From Oscheius dolichura (Eukaryota; Nematoda; Chromadorea; Rhabditida; Rhabditidae), in the NCBI GenBank assembly GCA_932521035.1, contig OW051493.1, forward strand, positions 4,588,001-4,652,000: 64,000 nt of DNA, read 5' to 3'. The stretch's first letter is position 1. Each line of letters begins with the position of its first letter. Below the pieces are notes generated by a model, which saw only the letters and a program-made list of their open reading frames with translations, did not search any database and was not told the DNA's origin. Below, one piece after another: positions 39,312-50,700 of the stretch. A program made the position numbers and the translations under genes.

Positions 39312-41021
39312 CTGAAAGACAAAACATCGAATAAATATGTAGAAATGCAAGAAAAGAACGTAGAGGCATTGGCATGTGGTTTTCTAGTCGTTTCATCGAT
39401 GAAATCGAAATCCAAAAGTAGCGATACTTGACGTAAAATTGTTATGATCATTTTTACTATGGCTTCAAATGCAAAAAACAGCAATATTCGACCGGATTTC
39501 GTGTAAAAGACGTGGGTAAAGTGTTGAAAGAGCGAAAAGGAGAAGAAAATGGACGAGGACGATACCGTATTCGGCGCGGTGGGAACCCGAGCAGTCCTTT
39601 AAAAATATACCGGGAAAGGGGAAACTTCAAAATACTGCGAGAATGAAGACGGGAAGAGAAGAAAAACATATGGGCTCCATATTATGGATGATAAAAGAAA
39701 GGAAGGGGTAACATGTTACAAGTTGTTTTTATACTGTAGTTATTTGCCCTTACTCAAACAAAATAGAGAATATCTCCAGATCTACTGCCGTGGCAACCGC
39801 CAGACTTTGAACAAGGAGGGATAGTGTTAGAAATGGGAAACCCCCGGGTGGGATCGGGAGAATGGGGATGTTACTTTCATGACCAATGAGTGAAGGAAAA
39901 GTTGCCATAGCCATAAGGACGATCCTGTAATGGTATTTCTACTAGTAAAGGAATAATGTATCCATACTTCATTTGTCATAAATTACGTTACCATAAATTT
40001 CACGAGTCTCTAGAACAAAAGGCATTTGATATGCCTGTTCGGCAATTTATTGGTCTCATCTGTCCAAATGGCCAAGTCAATTAGACACTCCGCTTGCACC
40101 TGCCCTTCCCCACCTCGCCCTGCTGGAATAACCTTGACTCAACTCTGAGGCTCGATGCTATCTACTCACGAGCCTCCACTCCATTTCCAAACTACTGACT
40201 GACACCTCTAAAACGAGGTCGTAAATCGAGGTCTATGGGCTGTTGGAAGAAATATATTGCTTGGAATGGGGCCAACTCGGCAACAACTCGCAACATCCGG
40301 GATAAAAAAACCATTTGCCCGGATCTGCCCCAGGATTGGGCCTTCTGTGAGTGGCCGTCGGCCATCTGGGTCAGCGCCGGTGCGCCGACGGCGGCCGCCC
40401 TCTGCTCGTGGCTAAATCTACACATTAGCGGCAATGATACGTGATTCGAGTCGAAAGTCGAAACCAAACAGGCTGCCGAGTATGGAGCCATCCATCTTCC
40501 GTCCTGTTCAGCGCTTTTTTGGGCAGAAGGCCGGCCCTAAAAAACCAGCCTTTGGGTTCAAATTTGGCGCCCTCCCGTCCCGCACTCCTCACTCACGAAC
40601 TCAAATGGCCTCCGAGGATAATGCTGATCAGGGACAGGCGGCGAAGAAAAAAGAAAGATGGCGAGAATTCGATAGTTTGGGAACATTCTCCGAGTCTTTC
40701 TAAACAAAATATATGGAGCAGGAGGCGCGGGGGTGTGTCTATCCCTACAGTTCTTGGACACGTAGTAAACTTCTTCTAGTAGTCAGAAAACCCCGCTCTT
40801 TCAAACAAAACAAGAGTCAAATCTCCATAGCAGTGGTAGCCGGTTGAATCCCGTCCTCCTCATCCCTAGGATACCACATCTCCCTGAAAGAACCTCTCTT
40901 ACATTCTCTAGAGAAGATCCTGTTAGCTTTTTTGCCCCCGGACCGTTGGGGATATCCTGCGGTTCGCGGTGGATTTGGAATAGCCGGTGGCAACCTCCCA
41001 GGAGCGTGTGTCTCTCGCCCG

Positions 41022-41034
41022 TTTTGGCGGGAAA
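41022..41034 (+). promoter_or_regulatory. E2F consensus site
   Basis: TTTTGGCGGGAAA is a perfect match to the E2F consensus (TTTSSCGC plus the GGGAAA extension). It lies about 730 bp upstream of the ATG of an atypical E2F gene. Confidence 0.6.
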
Positions 41035-41647
41035 TCGTAGCCGGTGCCCCGCCCTCCGTGGCCGACGGTCTGAGCTGACCTGCCGCTGGCACACAGCTGC
41101 CCCCCGGTGACCCCTGGATAACCCCACCGGTCACACAACCCTTTCCCCCTCTTCTACTTCTCTTGGTTGTCCACAACTCCTCTGACCTTTCCTTCCTGGA
41201 CTTTTCTTCTTGGGAGACGGGAGGGTGGCCTCTGCCTTCCTTCTACCATATCCTGTCTCCCTCTCATGGTCTTTTTCCTTCCTGGCCTTTCCATCTCTCC
41301 CTCCCCCCAAATAAGGTTATCCCTTCAAATAGAAGTTTTCCTTCTGTCCTCGGATGACGGATGCCTGCCAATTCGTCTAGTTGCCCATCTTCCCCAGCCT
41401 TTCCTTTCTTTGTGCGGTAATTGTGGCGCGCGTCCGCTTCGCACGGAATGCCGCGAGCGTTTGAATTTCAAACGACGGAATATCTGAGGAGGGAGGATGT
41501 AACAGAAGTTGCTTGTAGAGGACGACGGCCGAGTGTTGCGCAAGCCTCTTGCGCCACGAGGCAACCAACGGGTCGCGCACTCTTCCTCTCCTCCCCCGTC
41601 CATTTGTTGCTACTTTCTCCTCCTATTCCCCTTGTACAGTTCCAACT

Positions 41648-41657
41648 GGGCGGGAAA
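41648..41657 (+). promoter_or_regulatory. Proximal E2F-like site
   Basis: GGGCGGGAAA, an E2F-type half site, lies about 105 bp before the E2F gene's ATG, a typical promoter position. A further TTTGGCGC-type site is present near 40563. Confidence 0.5.
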
Positions 41658-41761
41658 TGTGGAGCAGTTTGCTTTTTTTTCTGGGTCAAACTGATATTGC
41701 CTGCAGGCGAGATAAGCTCTTGCTTGACTGTCCCTCCTCCCGCGTAGTGCCTCTTTCAGAA

Positions 41762-44132
41762 ATGCTGCCATGCGGCTCGACGACATTTGACTACCTGGAG
41801 GCCAACAAAGAGAACCTCCCCCTGGACAAGTTGGCCAGAGGCAGACTAGTCCTCCCCGTCGACAGCCAGACAGAGGAGATCGACGTGGTCACCGTGGCAC
41901 AGGAGACGCAGGTCCTCCTGACCCCCTGCATGTCCCAATCCTCCGGCACCTCCACCATGTCCCCAGGTAAGGTCGCCTCCTCAAAAGGACAGCCGTCTAC
42001 GGTACAAATCAAATTCAAATTGCCGCTTAGCTGATAAGCATTGGCGCGTAAATGCGCGGTGCCGATAAAGAAGGTCGAGAGTGGCGAGCGAGAGGGACTA
42101 CGGTAGAGGACACCGACTGAAATACCAGCTTGTAGGTTCACTTCAAATGGGAGCCGGAGACGATTTGGACACGGAAAGCGACGACGGGGAGACGACTTCC
42201 AGGAAGGAGAAGAGCCTCGGCCTCCTCTGCCAACGGTTCCTGGTGGCCATGGGAGAGGAGACCCGGATGTCGACCACCAACGAAGTCCACCTCGAGTCAG
42301 TGGCCAAGAAAATGAGTAAGTGGACTGGACGGAGAAGGGAACAGTCGGTTGTAGATGTAGAGAAACGGCGGATTTACGACATAGTGAATGTGATGGAGGC
42401 GCTGGACGCCATGAGCAAAACGAACAAGTCGTTCTACAAATGGAACGGGCTGGAGGGCCTGCCCCGGCTGATGTTCGAACTACAACAGGAGGCCGTGGAG
42501 GAGCGACTGCCGGAAAGGGTCCTCCGGGTGGAACAGGCCATGTGCTCCTTCACCGAACTCTCGGGAAAACGGACGACCGACACCATGGGTTAGTGTTTGC
42601 ACAGAACACAACAACAATCGGGTACAGGAACAATGGAGGAGAAGATGTCAGAGACACCCATGGGGTTTGTGAAGACGCGGATAGAGACCCGGGACAGGCA
42701 AGGCAGGAACTCGTTGGCCCAGCTGTGTCGCCGCTTTTTGATGGTACTCCTCAGTAATCCAGTCAGTTTTTTATACAGTTTAACTCATTTCCAGTTTAGA
42801 AAACAAATCGACGGGTGAGTCTGGACGTGGCCAGTACGGTTTTGATAAAAGATCCGGAGACGGAAGGCTTCGAGCCGCCAAGCCGGAGTCGCTGTCGTCG
42901 GTTGTATGACATAGCCAACGTCCTGGTGGCTCTGGGTCTGATAAAGAAGGTGCATTACCTCTTCGGGACCAAGAAGATCCCCCTCTTTGTCTACTGTGGT
43001 CCCGAGCCAGACGGTAAGAGACGGCAGTTCCCGAAATACGAGACCTTCAGAGTACGCTAGGTACGAGACAGGCATCTCCTTGGAAAAGATGATGGCCACC
43101 TCCTCCTCTGCCCCTCAAACTCCCATGATCAAGCCTCCCAGTGTCTCCATGGCCCAGACCATGAACCTCGGAAAGCGGAGTCAATCCGTGGCTAATCTCC
43201 CCAGCGCCAGCGACGACGCCCACAAAATGCCCAGAATGAGGTAATTGACAGTATGAGCTCAGCCACGAGCCGGTTGTCTTTAGATCAGAGAACATGGCAC
43301 CGTCCTCCCTCATGATGTTTGCCGAATTGGCAGCCGAGCGTCTTCGCCTCGAATCCTTGTCGGCAGGCGCGATGCCCAAGCCCCAGCCGCATCACAACCC
43401 ATTCATGGCCGCCCCCCTACGGCAGCCGTTCTCCCCTTTGAGTCTTTCAAATTTTGTCCTTCCCTCCAAGGTGTGTCCCCTCTTCTGGAACTCTCTAACC
43501 AGTGCCTTTTCAGTCTATGTGGAATCCTGTGCGGGCCTCGCCTCTGCTTCCGTCCCCACTCTCGTCCCGCACATCCCGCCCGGAGCCGTTGAAGTCCTCC
43601 CCGAAGCACTCCGTGTCCCACATCCTCAGCAATCGGACCAACAGCCTCGACCACAAGTCCTCCTCGGCTTTCCAGCCCGTCAAGTGAGTCTTCGTCGACG
43701 GTGGCGTCGCGGTCAATTAGCGTCGGTTACGCAACGGGGCGGCGAGTTGAAAGAGCCGAAACGGTTTGTTGGCATTTCGCGGAGACAAGGCGCGATTGTC
43801 GGCACCTCTGAGCGGCAGATAAGCGAGGGTCGACGGCGGTCGGATCTCAGCAGGCGGCCACTTGGAGGGAAGAAGATGGACGATCTCATGCCTCAGCCGG
43901 GAAATTGCTAGCAGATGGCCTCCTCCAGTTTCTCTTTCCCACCAGTTGTTCTACTATCAGCAACTATCCAAACTCCAGGGCAGCCGTGTCGAACACTTTA
44001 TTTCTTTTCGATTAATGGGGTCGTCATTCATAAGAGGGCGATAGATGGCATCCGGCAGTTGGTAACCTCCGATGTTTCAGGAAGACGCCGTTCGCCGCCC
44101 TGCACAACCTGCCTTCTTCGCAGAGGCTCTAG
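41762..44132 (+). CDS. efl-3: Atypical E2F transcription factor (E2F7/8 type)
   Basis: Two E2F DNA-binding domains and no visible dimerisation or transactivation domain, the hallmark of E2F7/8 repressors. Domain 1 (about 42190-42460): KSLGLLCQRFLVAM, then KKMNVEKRRIYDIVNVMEAL, restored across a 39-nt intron. Domain 2 (about 42700-43000): NSLAQLCRRFLMVLL, VSLDVASTVL, RCRRLYDIANVLVALGLI. The RRxYD DNA-contact motif is intact in both. The N-terminus has a cyclin/KEN-like stretch (EANKENLP). The last exon encodes KTPFAALHNLPSSQRL with stop 44130-44132, after a roughly 390-nt intron. ATG 41762 is 1 nt after an acceptor. The upstream region has E2F sites. The symbol follows the C. elegans E2F7/8 gene. 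Confidence 0.88.
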
Positions 44133-44734
44133 TCACAGAAGATGCTTGTAAATAGTCAATCAGTGGACTGTTTGTCCTCGGCGGATATCTCGCCTATCCA
44201 TCGATATGTCCCCCCGATCTCTCGGTTTATTCTCCCGCCATTTCAGTCTATTTAAGGGTCCCCACTGCGAGTAATAAACTGTCACTTCCTCGTTTGTTCA
44301 ATCTGGACCAGCTTCTCTCCTGCTGGGGTGAGTTTTCCCTGTTTCCCCCGCCCATCAGCAGTTTCACTGCTCGCGACACTCTTGTCGTCTCCCCCCAAAA
44401 GCATGGGACAGGGCCGGGTGGCCGTGTATATTCTCTGTAAACACACTAACAAAAGTACAAATCAAGACTTCCGCGACAATAAAAAAGAAAAGGGGGTGCC
44501 CGACCGGCGACCCCGTTTTTTATAAGTTCACAGAGCATACAGACGCGATCCCAGCCGAGTAGAGCTGGGAAAAGAGTGTCAAACAGTCGAAACCGGACAG
44601 AAAAGTTTGAGTTTGTAAAACTTGAAATTTGCTGTGGAGGCGGGGGGCGTCGTGAGCACAGCTGTGCCACAGCGGGCCTCGTCTTACCTCGCCGGATCGA
44701 TCGCAGGAGGATCTTCCCGGACCGGGAGTGGAAG
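44133..44734. other. Intergenic, promoter of the first copine gene
   Basis: 3' flank of the E2F gene (AATAAA at about 44272) and then the upstream region of the next gene. TATAAG at 44521-44526 is a plausible TATA box. An in-frame ATG at 44576 (MSNSRNRTEK) could be an earlier start for the next gene. Confidence 0.5.
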
Positions 44735-47700
44735 ATGTTCGACGACAAACTCGGCTACGACCCCGACGAGTGGGAGGAGTGCCCCGAGCAGGAGCACTTC
44801 CTCGTATTCGGCTTCTTCACCCGCTTCCTCCTCTCCGCCGGCGCTATTCTCTTCGCCTACTACTTCTTCAAATTGGTCGACGAGAACAAGAACAAGGGCA
44901 AGAAGGACGACGAAGAGGTCAGTCTGATCTATCCCTTTTTTCTAAAATGTGACCCGGTTCTCGAGATGTCCTAGTCAGTCAGTAGTAATGTACCACGCAA
45001 CTGGTAGCCCGCTCCTTGGCTTCACCCCTATCAGCGCGTGGCACATGAGAGATTCCCTATCTCGACACTTTGACTACTTTAGTGGGTGCCATACTTCCTC
45101 CTTTTCTCGTTTATTTTTCTCTCCCAAGTACACATTTAAAAGTTGGTTCCTGTTGGGTGTAATGTCATGAGCAACGACTTTCACCGGTGACCCCGGCGAT
45201 CAGTCTGCAAATTTTGAGTGAAATTCAGGCGGTGGATACGGCGCCCTCGGTGACATCCAACATCTTGGAAGATGCCAGCAAGAAGCTCCAATCGGTCTTC
45301 TCGGGTGCCAGGGAAGAGTACCGGCCGCCTTCCAGCGCGGATGCTCTCCTCCAAGAGGCCGACCAATATCTCAAAGGTTGGCGTCTTCCTCCTTTTATTC
45401 TAATTGTGCCGCTTCCAGAGAGCATTGCGACTGGCAGAGATATCTCCCCTCGTCGGTTTGTCGATGCCCAAATATCCGGTGAGATCGGCCGAGACGTAGC
45501 TCCCGTGAGTATATCAGTATACTTGCGAACTTCCCCTTTCAGCAAGTAGAAGACGCGTACAACAGTAGAATAAAGGACGAGCGACCGGCAGTACCACCCC
45601 ATAGAGATGTAGAGACGACACAGCTGGCCGATCGAGCCCGGGACTTCCCCCGACTGTACGAGGCGGACAAGAGGAACGTCGACGAGGAAGTACAGTACAT
45701 GCACCAGCAGATCGAACAGCAGATGCCTGGAACTTTGGAACCGCGGATTCCGCCTCACCTGATCCAGGCCGAGCCCTCTCCCACCCTCTCTAGGGGACAG
45801 GACAAGGACGAGGCCTGGGACAGTGTGGCCACTGGGTCGGACTTTGTATTCCAACCGACCCAGTCACAAGTTCACCCCCATCCGCACATGGCTCCGCAGA
45901 CTTTCCAGTCATTTGAGGGAGAAGTCCGCAAACAGCCACCTCTCCGACGATCACTCGAATTGTCCGAGGGACTGGACCACCTGGATCAAGGATTCATGCC
46001 GCCCCAACAGTTCCAGGAGGTCTTCCAGACGCGGGCTGTCCCTCTCCAAGTAGACACCCAGGCCAAACCCAGTGGCTCGCCCAAACTCTCGCCCAAACTG
46101 TCACCGAGGTCTCAGAGAGAGCTCAGCATAGAGTGAGTCCCTTTTTTAGCACCCACAAAAGGAATATTTAGGGAGAAGAAGGCACTCCAAGAATGGGAAT
46201 GGGAACGGGCCAAACTGGAAGCGGACAGACTAGCCAAGCTGCAGGACAAGGAGGTCGGCGGGGAGGAATCGGAGCTGTCGTCCTCCATGGCACATCTGGT
46301 GCCGGCCACCCACATCTCCTACCACACTACCTCGTTGCCCATGGGACAGTCAGCCGAGTAAGTTTCTGTTTTATTAGGAGGACCCGAAGTGCGATGAGCA
46401 GGAATAATGATTGATATGCAGGGACAAAGCTATGGCAGGAGAGATGCTTCAACCGGAGAGGAGAGCCGCCGGACAGACCCGAAATGCGTGAGTATCAACT
46501 TGAATTTGATGTTGACGTCGTCTGGGTTTGCATTGAGGCTAACTGTAACGGGGGTATACATTATAGGGGCTGGTTACCTTTTTGGCATAGCGGGACGACC
46601 TGAGGATCCGTTGTCTTTTGTAGAAGAACAACAGGGCCAGGACGGTGCCTTGGGAGCCGAGGACAATGGTAAAGGCATAGTGCCAGGCGGTCGCCTTCGG
46701 CAGTGCTAGGGTAAAGTATTGAAGAACCTAAAACTTTGTTCTCTCGTTAGATAAAGTTCTCACCCAAGGCACTCCGAGTGTAAACTGTAGGATGAGAATA
46801 TTGGCCAGCTTCGGCCCCAGCTGGTAGTCCACGTGTTTCCCCCGTTTCTTTACCCTCATACTCGTTGAGCAGAGGCGGTAAGCAGCGAGGGAAACGGCAA
46901 TGCAAGCATTGACCACGAGGATAGACACGGGTATGACCGTGGCAAATATGATATAGTCTACTCGGACCCAGCAAAAGGTGTCGTTTCGGTTGAAGAAGTC
47001 ACTGAGGAGAAGGAGCAGCAAGGAGACGACAAATGGCACGACTGGAGGAGGGAAATTCACTGGGAGGGGGTTGGCTTACTTGTGCTTATCGTGTCGAATA
47101 CCACCGCCCTCTGGAGGAATTTGAAAAAATCTCTGGACCGGCCAGGGAGGAAACGAGCAGTGATTCGCATACATTTGAAGACATTCATGAATATTGTTCT
47201 GGAAATTCCTCACTTTGGGTAGAAGGAAGAGGCCTACCCAATAAAAAGAGAGTACGCAATAGCGGCCATAGCAGAGCAGGCATTACCGGCCATGTCTTGG
47301 GTGGCAAATATGGTGAAGACGATGTAGAAGAGAAGAAGCGACGTGGTGTACGATAGTGAGACGGAGTCTCTCTTGGCCACCGCGTAGCCATTCATGAACT
47401 TTATGAGTGTGGCATCGGCGAAGAGGGGAATGCTGGAAGGGGAGGATAGACCGGGAGGAGGGGGCTCACAAAGCACAGATGTAGATGACGAAGAGGAAGG
47501 AGAGACTGGCGATGGACAGTCCGTTGGCCACGTAGCCCGTGATGGACAGGGCCGTGTCACAGACCATGGGGTCGTCGAGGGCCCCGTTGACTATGAGGGT
47601 GAAGTCCGTCAGATGGTTGCATGTGGCGAGGACCAGGTCCCCCTTCTTCTCCGTCTTACACTCGTCCGATGTGGCCCACACATTGTTGGCGGTATCCCAC

Positions 47701-50700
47701 CATGTCACCATGTACGTTCCATGCAGAGGGGTCAACAGCTAAAAACTACTGTGGTTAACCGGAGCTGTCCCTTACCTCTTGGATATTAAACTGTAGTTCG
47801 GCTACGGTGTCCTCCGTGGCCAGTCGGGAGACAGTCGCCCCATCCCCAGACAGAACTGTCCCACTCATAACAGGGGAATCGGCAGCCACCAGGGTCTGTT
47901 CATCACAGGGACTGGGTGCATCCTCTGTTCGCCCAGTGTCTCTCTTGGCCCGGGAGTTCCCAGGGCCAGTCCATCTGCCGTCCTTGTTGTCCGCCCAGAC
48001 ATTGTTGTTGTATGTCCTGTACTTCTTCGGACCCACGAACAGCTTCCGCTCCCGGTAGATGGTGAAGTAGACGTGACTCACTAAAGTCCTCTTCAGTAAA
48101 ACAAACTCTTAACAGACCGTCTTGTTGTTGGGAGCAGAGGGCGCTGATCGGAATTTGGATGGCGTTGTACTTGGTGGTGGGGCTGGCTTGCAGATTGACG
48201 AACATCGTCACGTTGTCCATCAACCCGTGGTATTGGCTGGGGTCGCTGCAGTCGATCTGCTTGCATAAAGCCACGTTCTTGCCATTTCCTACCTTCTTGG
48301 ATGAGAAGCCGAGATTATTCCCTGTGAGGTAGTCAATACTGGACGCGTTAGTGTTGAGGACCATCGGCTGGAAGACGCTGTTCATCCGACTGGCCGTCGT
48401 CTCCGAGATGCTGTCATACGAGGCGTAGAGACAGTTGTCCATATTGCTCAATATCAGAATGGAGTCCTAAAAGAGCTTCATCTCTCGTTCTCCCCCCAAT
48501 TACCGTCTCATTCAACCCGCTGACATTGGCACTCTTGCTCAAAATAATCGAAATGTCATCAATTTGACCGGAGGTGAGGTCCCCTTTGTTGTTGGAATAA
48601 GTGAGAGTGTCGTTCAATATCTGAGTCACGTTATTTTGGCCGATGGTGCTCTAAAAGGGCCCATTATGACGATGACTATCGACACAAACGTCACTCAGAT
48701 TTTGGAGGCTGGGAAAGGGCGTCGGCGAGACGACGGGCGATGTAGTCACTGGTGTGGAGAGGGTCGTGGTGGCCGTTGTGACTGTCGTTGTTTCTGTTGT
48801 TGTCGTGGCAGAGGCTGTGGTCGAAGGAGTGGATATGGATGTAGTGGTAGTAGTAGGAGTAGAAGTAGTTGTGGAAGACGAGGTGGACGATGATGTGGAC
48901 GATTGAGTGGACGTGGATGTAGATGTGGTAGAAGTAGGCGTTGACATAGATATTGACGATGAAGTGGAACTTGAAGTGGAGGATGGAGTAGTGGTAAAAG
49001 TCGTAGTAGAGGGAGATGTTGTAGTAGAAGTGGTAGAAGAAATAGAAGTAGAACTAGCTGGGGTGGTGGTGTCCCCGCCATTTCTCTCCGTGACGGTTGT
49101 CGTCGCCTCGCACTGGTCGAACGAGGCAGGAGCGAGACAGGCGTCGTTGTTCTCGCAGAGGCAGCCATACAGATCGCCGTCCTCCAGCGGTCCCATCTTA
49201 CATTCCGTCGCAATATTCTGGTCACACCTCTAAACTCATCGATTTTGTGGATTATTCCCCTCAAACTGACCTGATCCCCAATTCCAACTATCGTCATCGA
49301 CGGCTCTTCAAAGAGATAGAAGTGGAACTCATTGTTGGTGACAATATCCATCCTGCTATACGGGACGAGAGTCTTCGTACAGTTCAGACATCTAAAATCT
49401 TATATTTTCAATTGATTCCCTGCTTACACGGTCCCGTCGACCTCGATATAGTCCCCAGACCGCGAGTAGAAATTGAAGACGACCCCATCCTGAGTCAACT
49501 GTGTCCGGTCAATCCGTAGCATTCTGGTCTGGTTGACGTCGCTCCCATAAAAGGCATAAAGTGTCCATGTCTGGTCGAGCATTGTCGTCGTGGAGGATGC
49601 CGTGCTGGTAGTAGTGGGTGTGGTGGTACTCTCTTGAGCCGGGTGGCCCGTGCTGCCAGTGGTAGTCGCCCCGAGGCTGAATCTGATTCAGAACTCAGTC
49701 TACGAGTAAAGTGGAGGAGTCACATAAAGGTCTTACCATGTGTCATTGACGACGGCCGGCGAGGAGCAGGTGGCCGTCTTCCCGGGACACAGACACGCGT
49801 AGTAGTCTGTTCCCTCGGGGGTGTCCCGGCATTCCGTGACGGAGGCCATACACTGCCCGTAGATGACGTCTGTCTCGTCGATGGTCGTCTGGTGTAGGGT
49901 AAAAGAGAAATGTTCCTGGATGGTGACAATCAAATCATTTCCGACATCTATAATTGAAGGGCCACACTGGGGAGAACATCTGGGATCGTATTGAAGCACC
50001 GGAGACAGACTTACTCCGAGCCGCTGACTTCCACTTTGTAGAGGGTCGAGCTTATGTTGAACGTGAACTGCACCTGGTTCCCACTGCCAAAATTCTCCCT
50101 GGTTATATCCATCACATAATTCCCCAGACCATGGGATGTCCCATAAAATACGGACAGTTCAAAATCACTGGTGACTGGAATGTCAGTCGGGGCAGAGCCG
50201 TCATAACTGTATATTCATGATTATAAATAGTATAAAAGAGAGGCACGCACCACTTGCCCTGAGTCCACATGGGCAGAGGCTCTTCCGTGCAGTAGTTGTT
50301 CATCCCGCTGCACATACAGACCCGGGCCTCGTAGCCCGCGTTGGTGTAGTTCATCGACCTGCATTTCGTGCTGATGTCTTGTTGACATTCCTGAATTAGA
50401 CGGGCCTCTTCGCTGTCTTCCTCACTTACATTGGCATATACATGCAGGAACTCGCGGGCGTTATAAAGGTAATCCTCTACGGTAAAGTCGAACTGGGTCA
50501 ACTCTCCGTAGTTGAGGACGACAGCGATCTGTGACCCCATTAGTCGGTTGAAGAGGCAGAAGGGCTCGTGGACATTACAGAGATCCATCGTCCCCAAGGT
50601 GGGGTCCCAGACGCCGATGGGGATTTTGGGATTAGACATGGAGAAATTGTACTGGACGGTATAGACGTAGGGAGTGGACACGAGGAGGACGTGGGTGTCC

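Larger units (their letters stand above)
39312..41761. other. Divergent intergenic region, promoter of the E2F gene
   Basis: About 2.45 kb with no conserved coding exon. The left part is AT-rich and the right part (from about 40.0 kb) is GC-rich. It holds E2F-type sites (listed separately) and ends in a pyrimidine tract with an acceptor (CTCTTTCAG) 1 nt before the ATG of the E2F gene. Confidence 0.5.

Noticed and set aside
46489..46491. TGA as the true end of the gene starting at 44735
   Set aside because: It overlaps a strong donor (GC|GTGAGT), and splicing to 50960 keeps phase and adds a copine domain expected for this N-terminus. Kept only as a possible retained-intron isoform.
48907..49233. 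Acidic Val/Asp/Glu plus-strand frame over the mucin stretch
   Set aside because: It is the reverse complement of the Ser/Thr repeat and has no other support.
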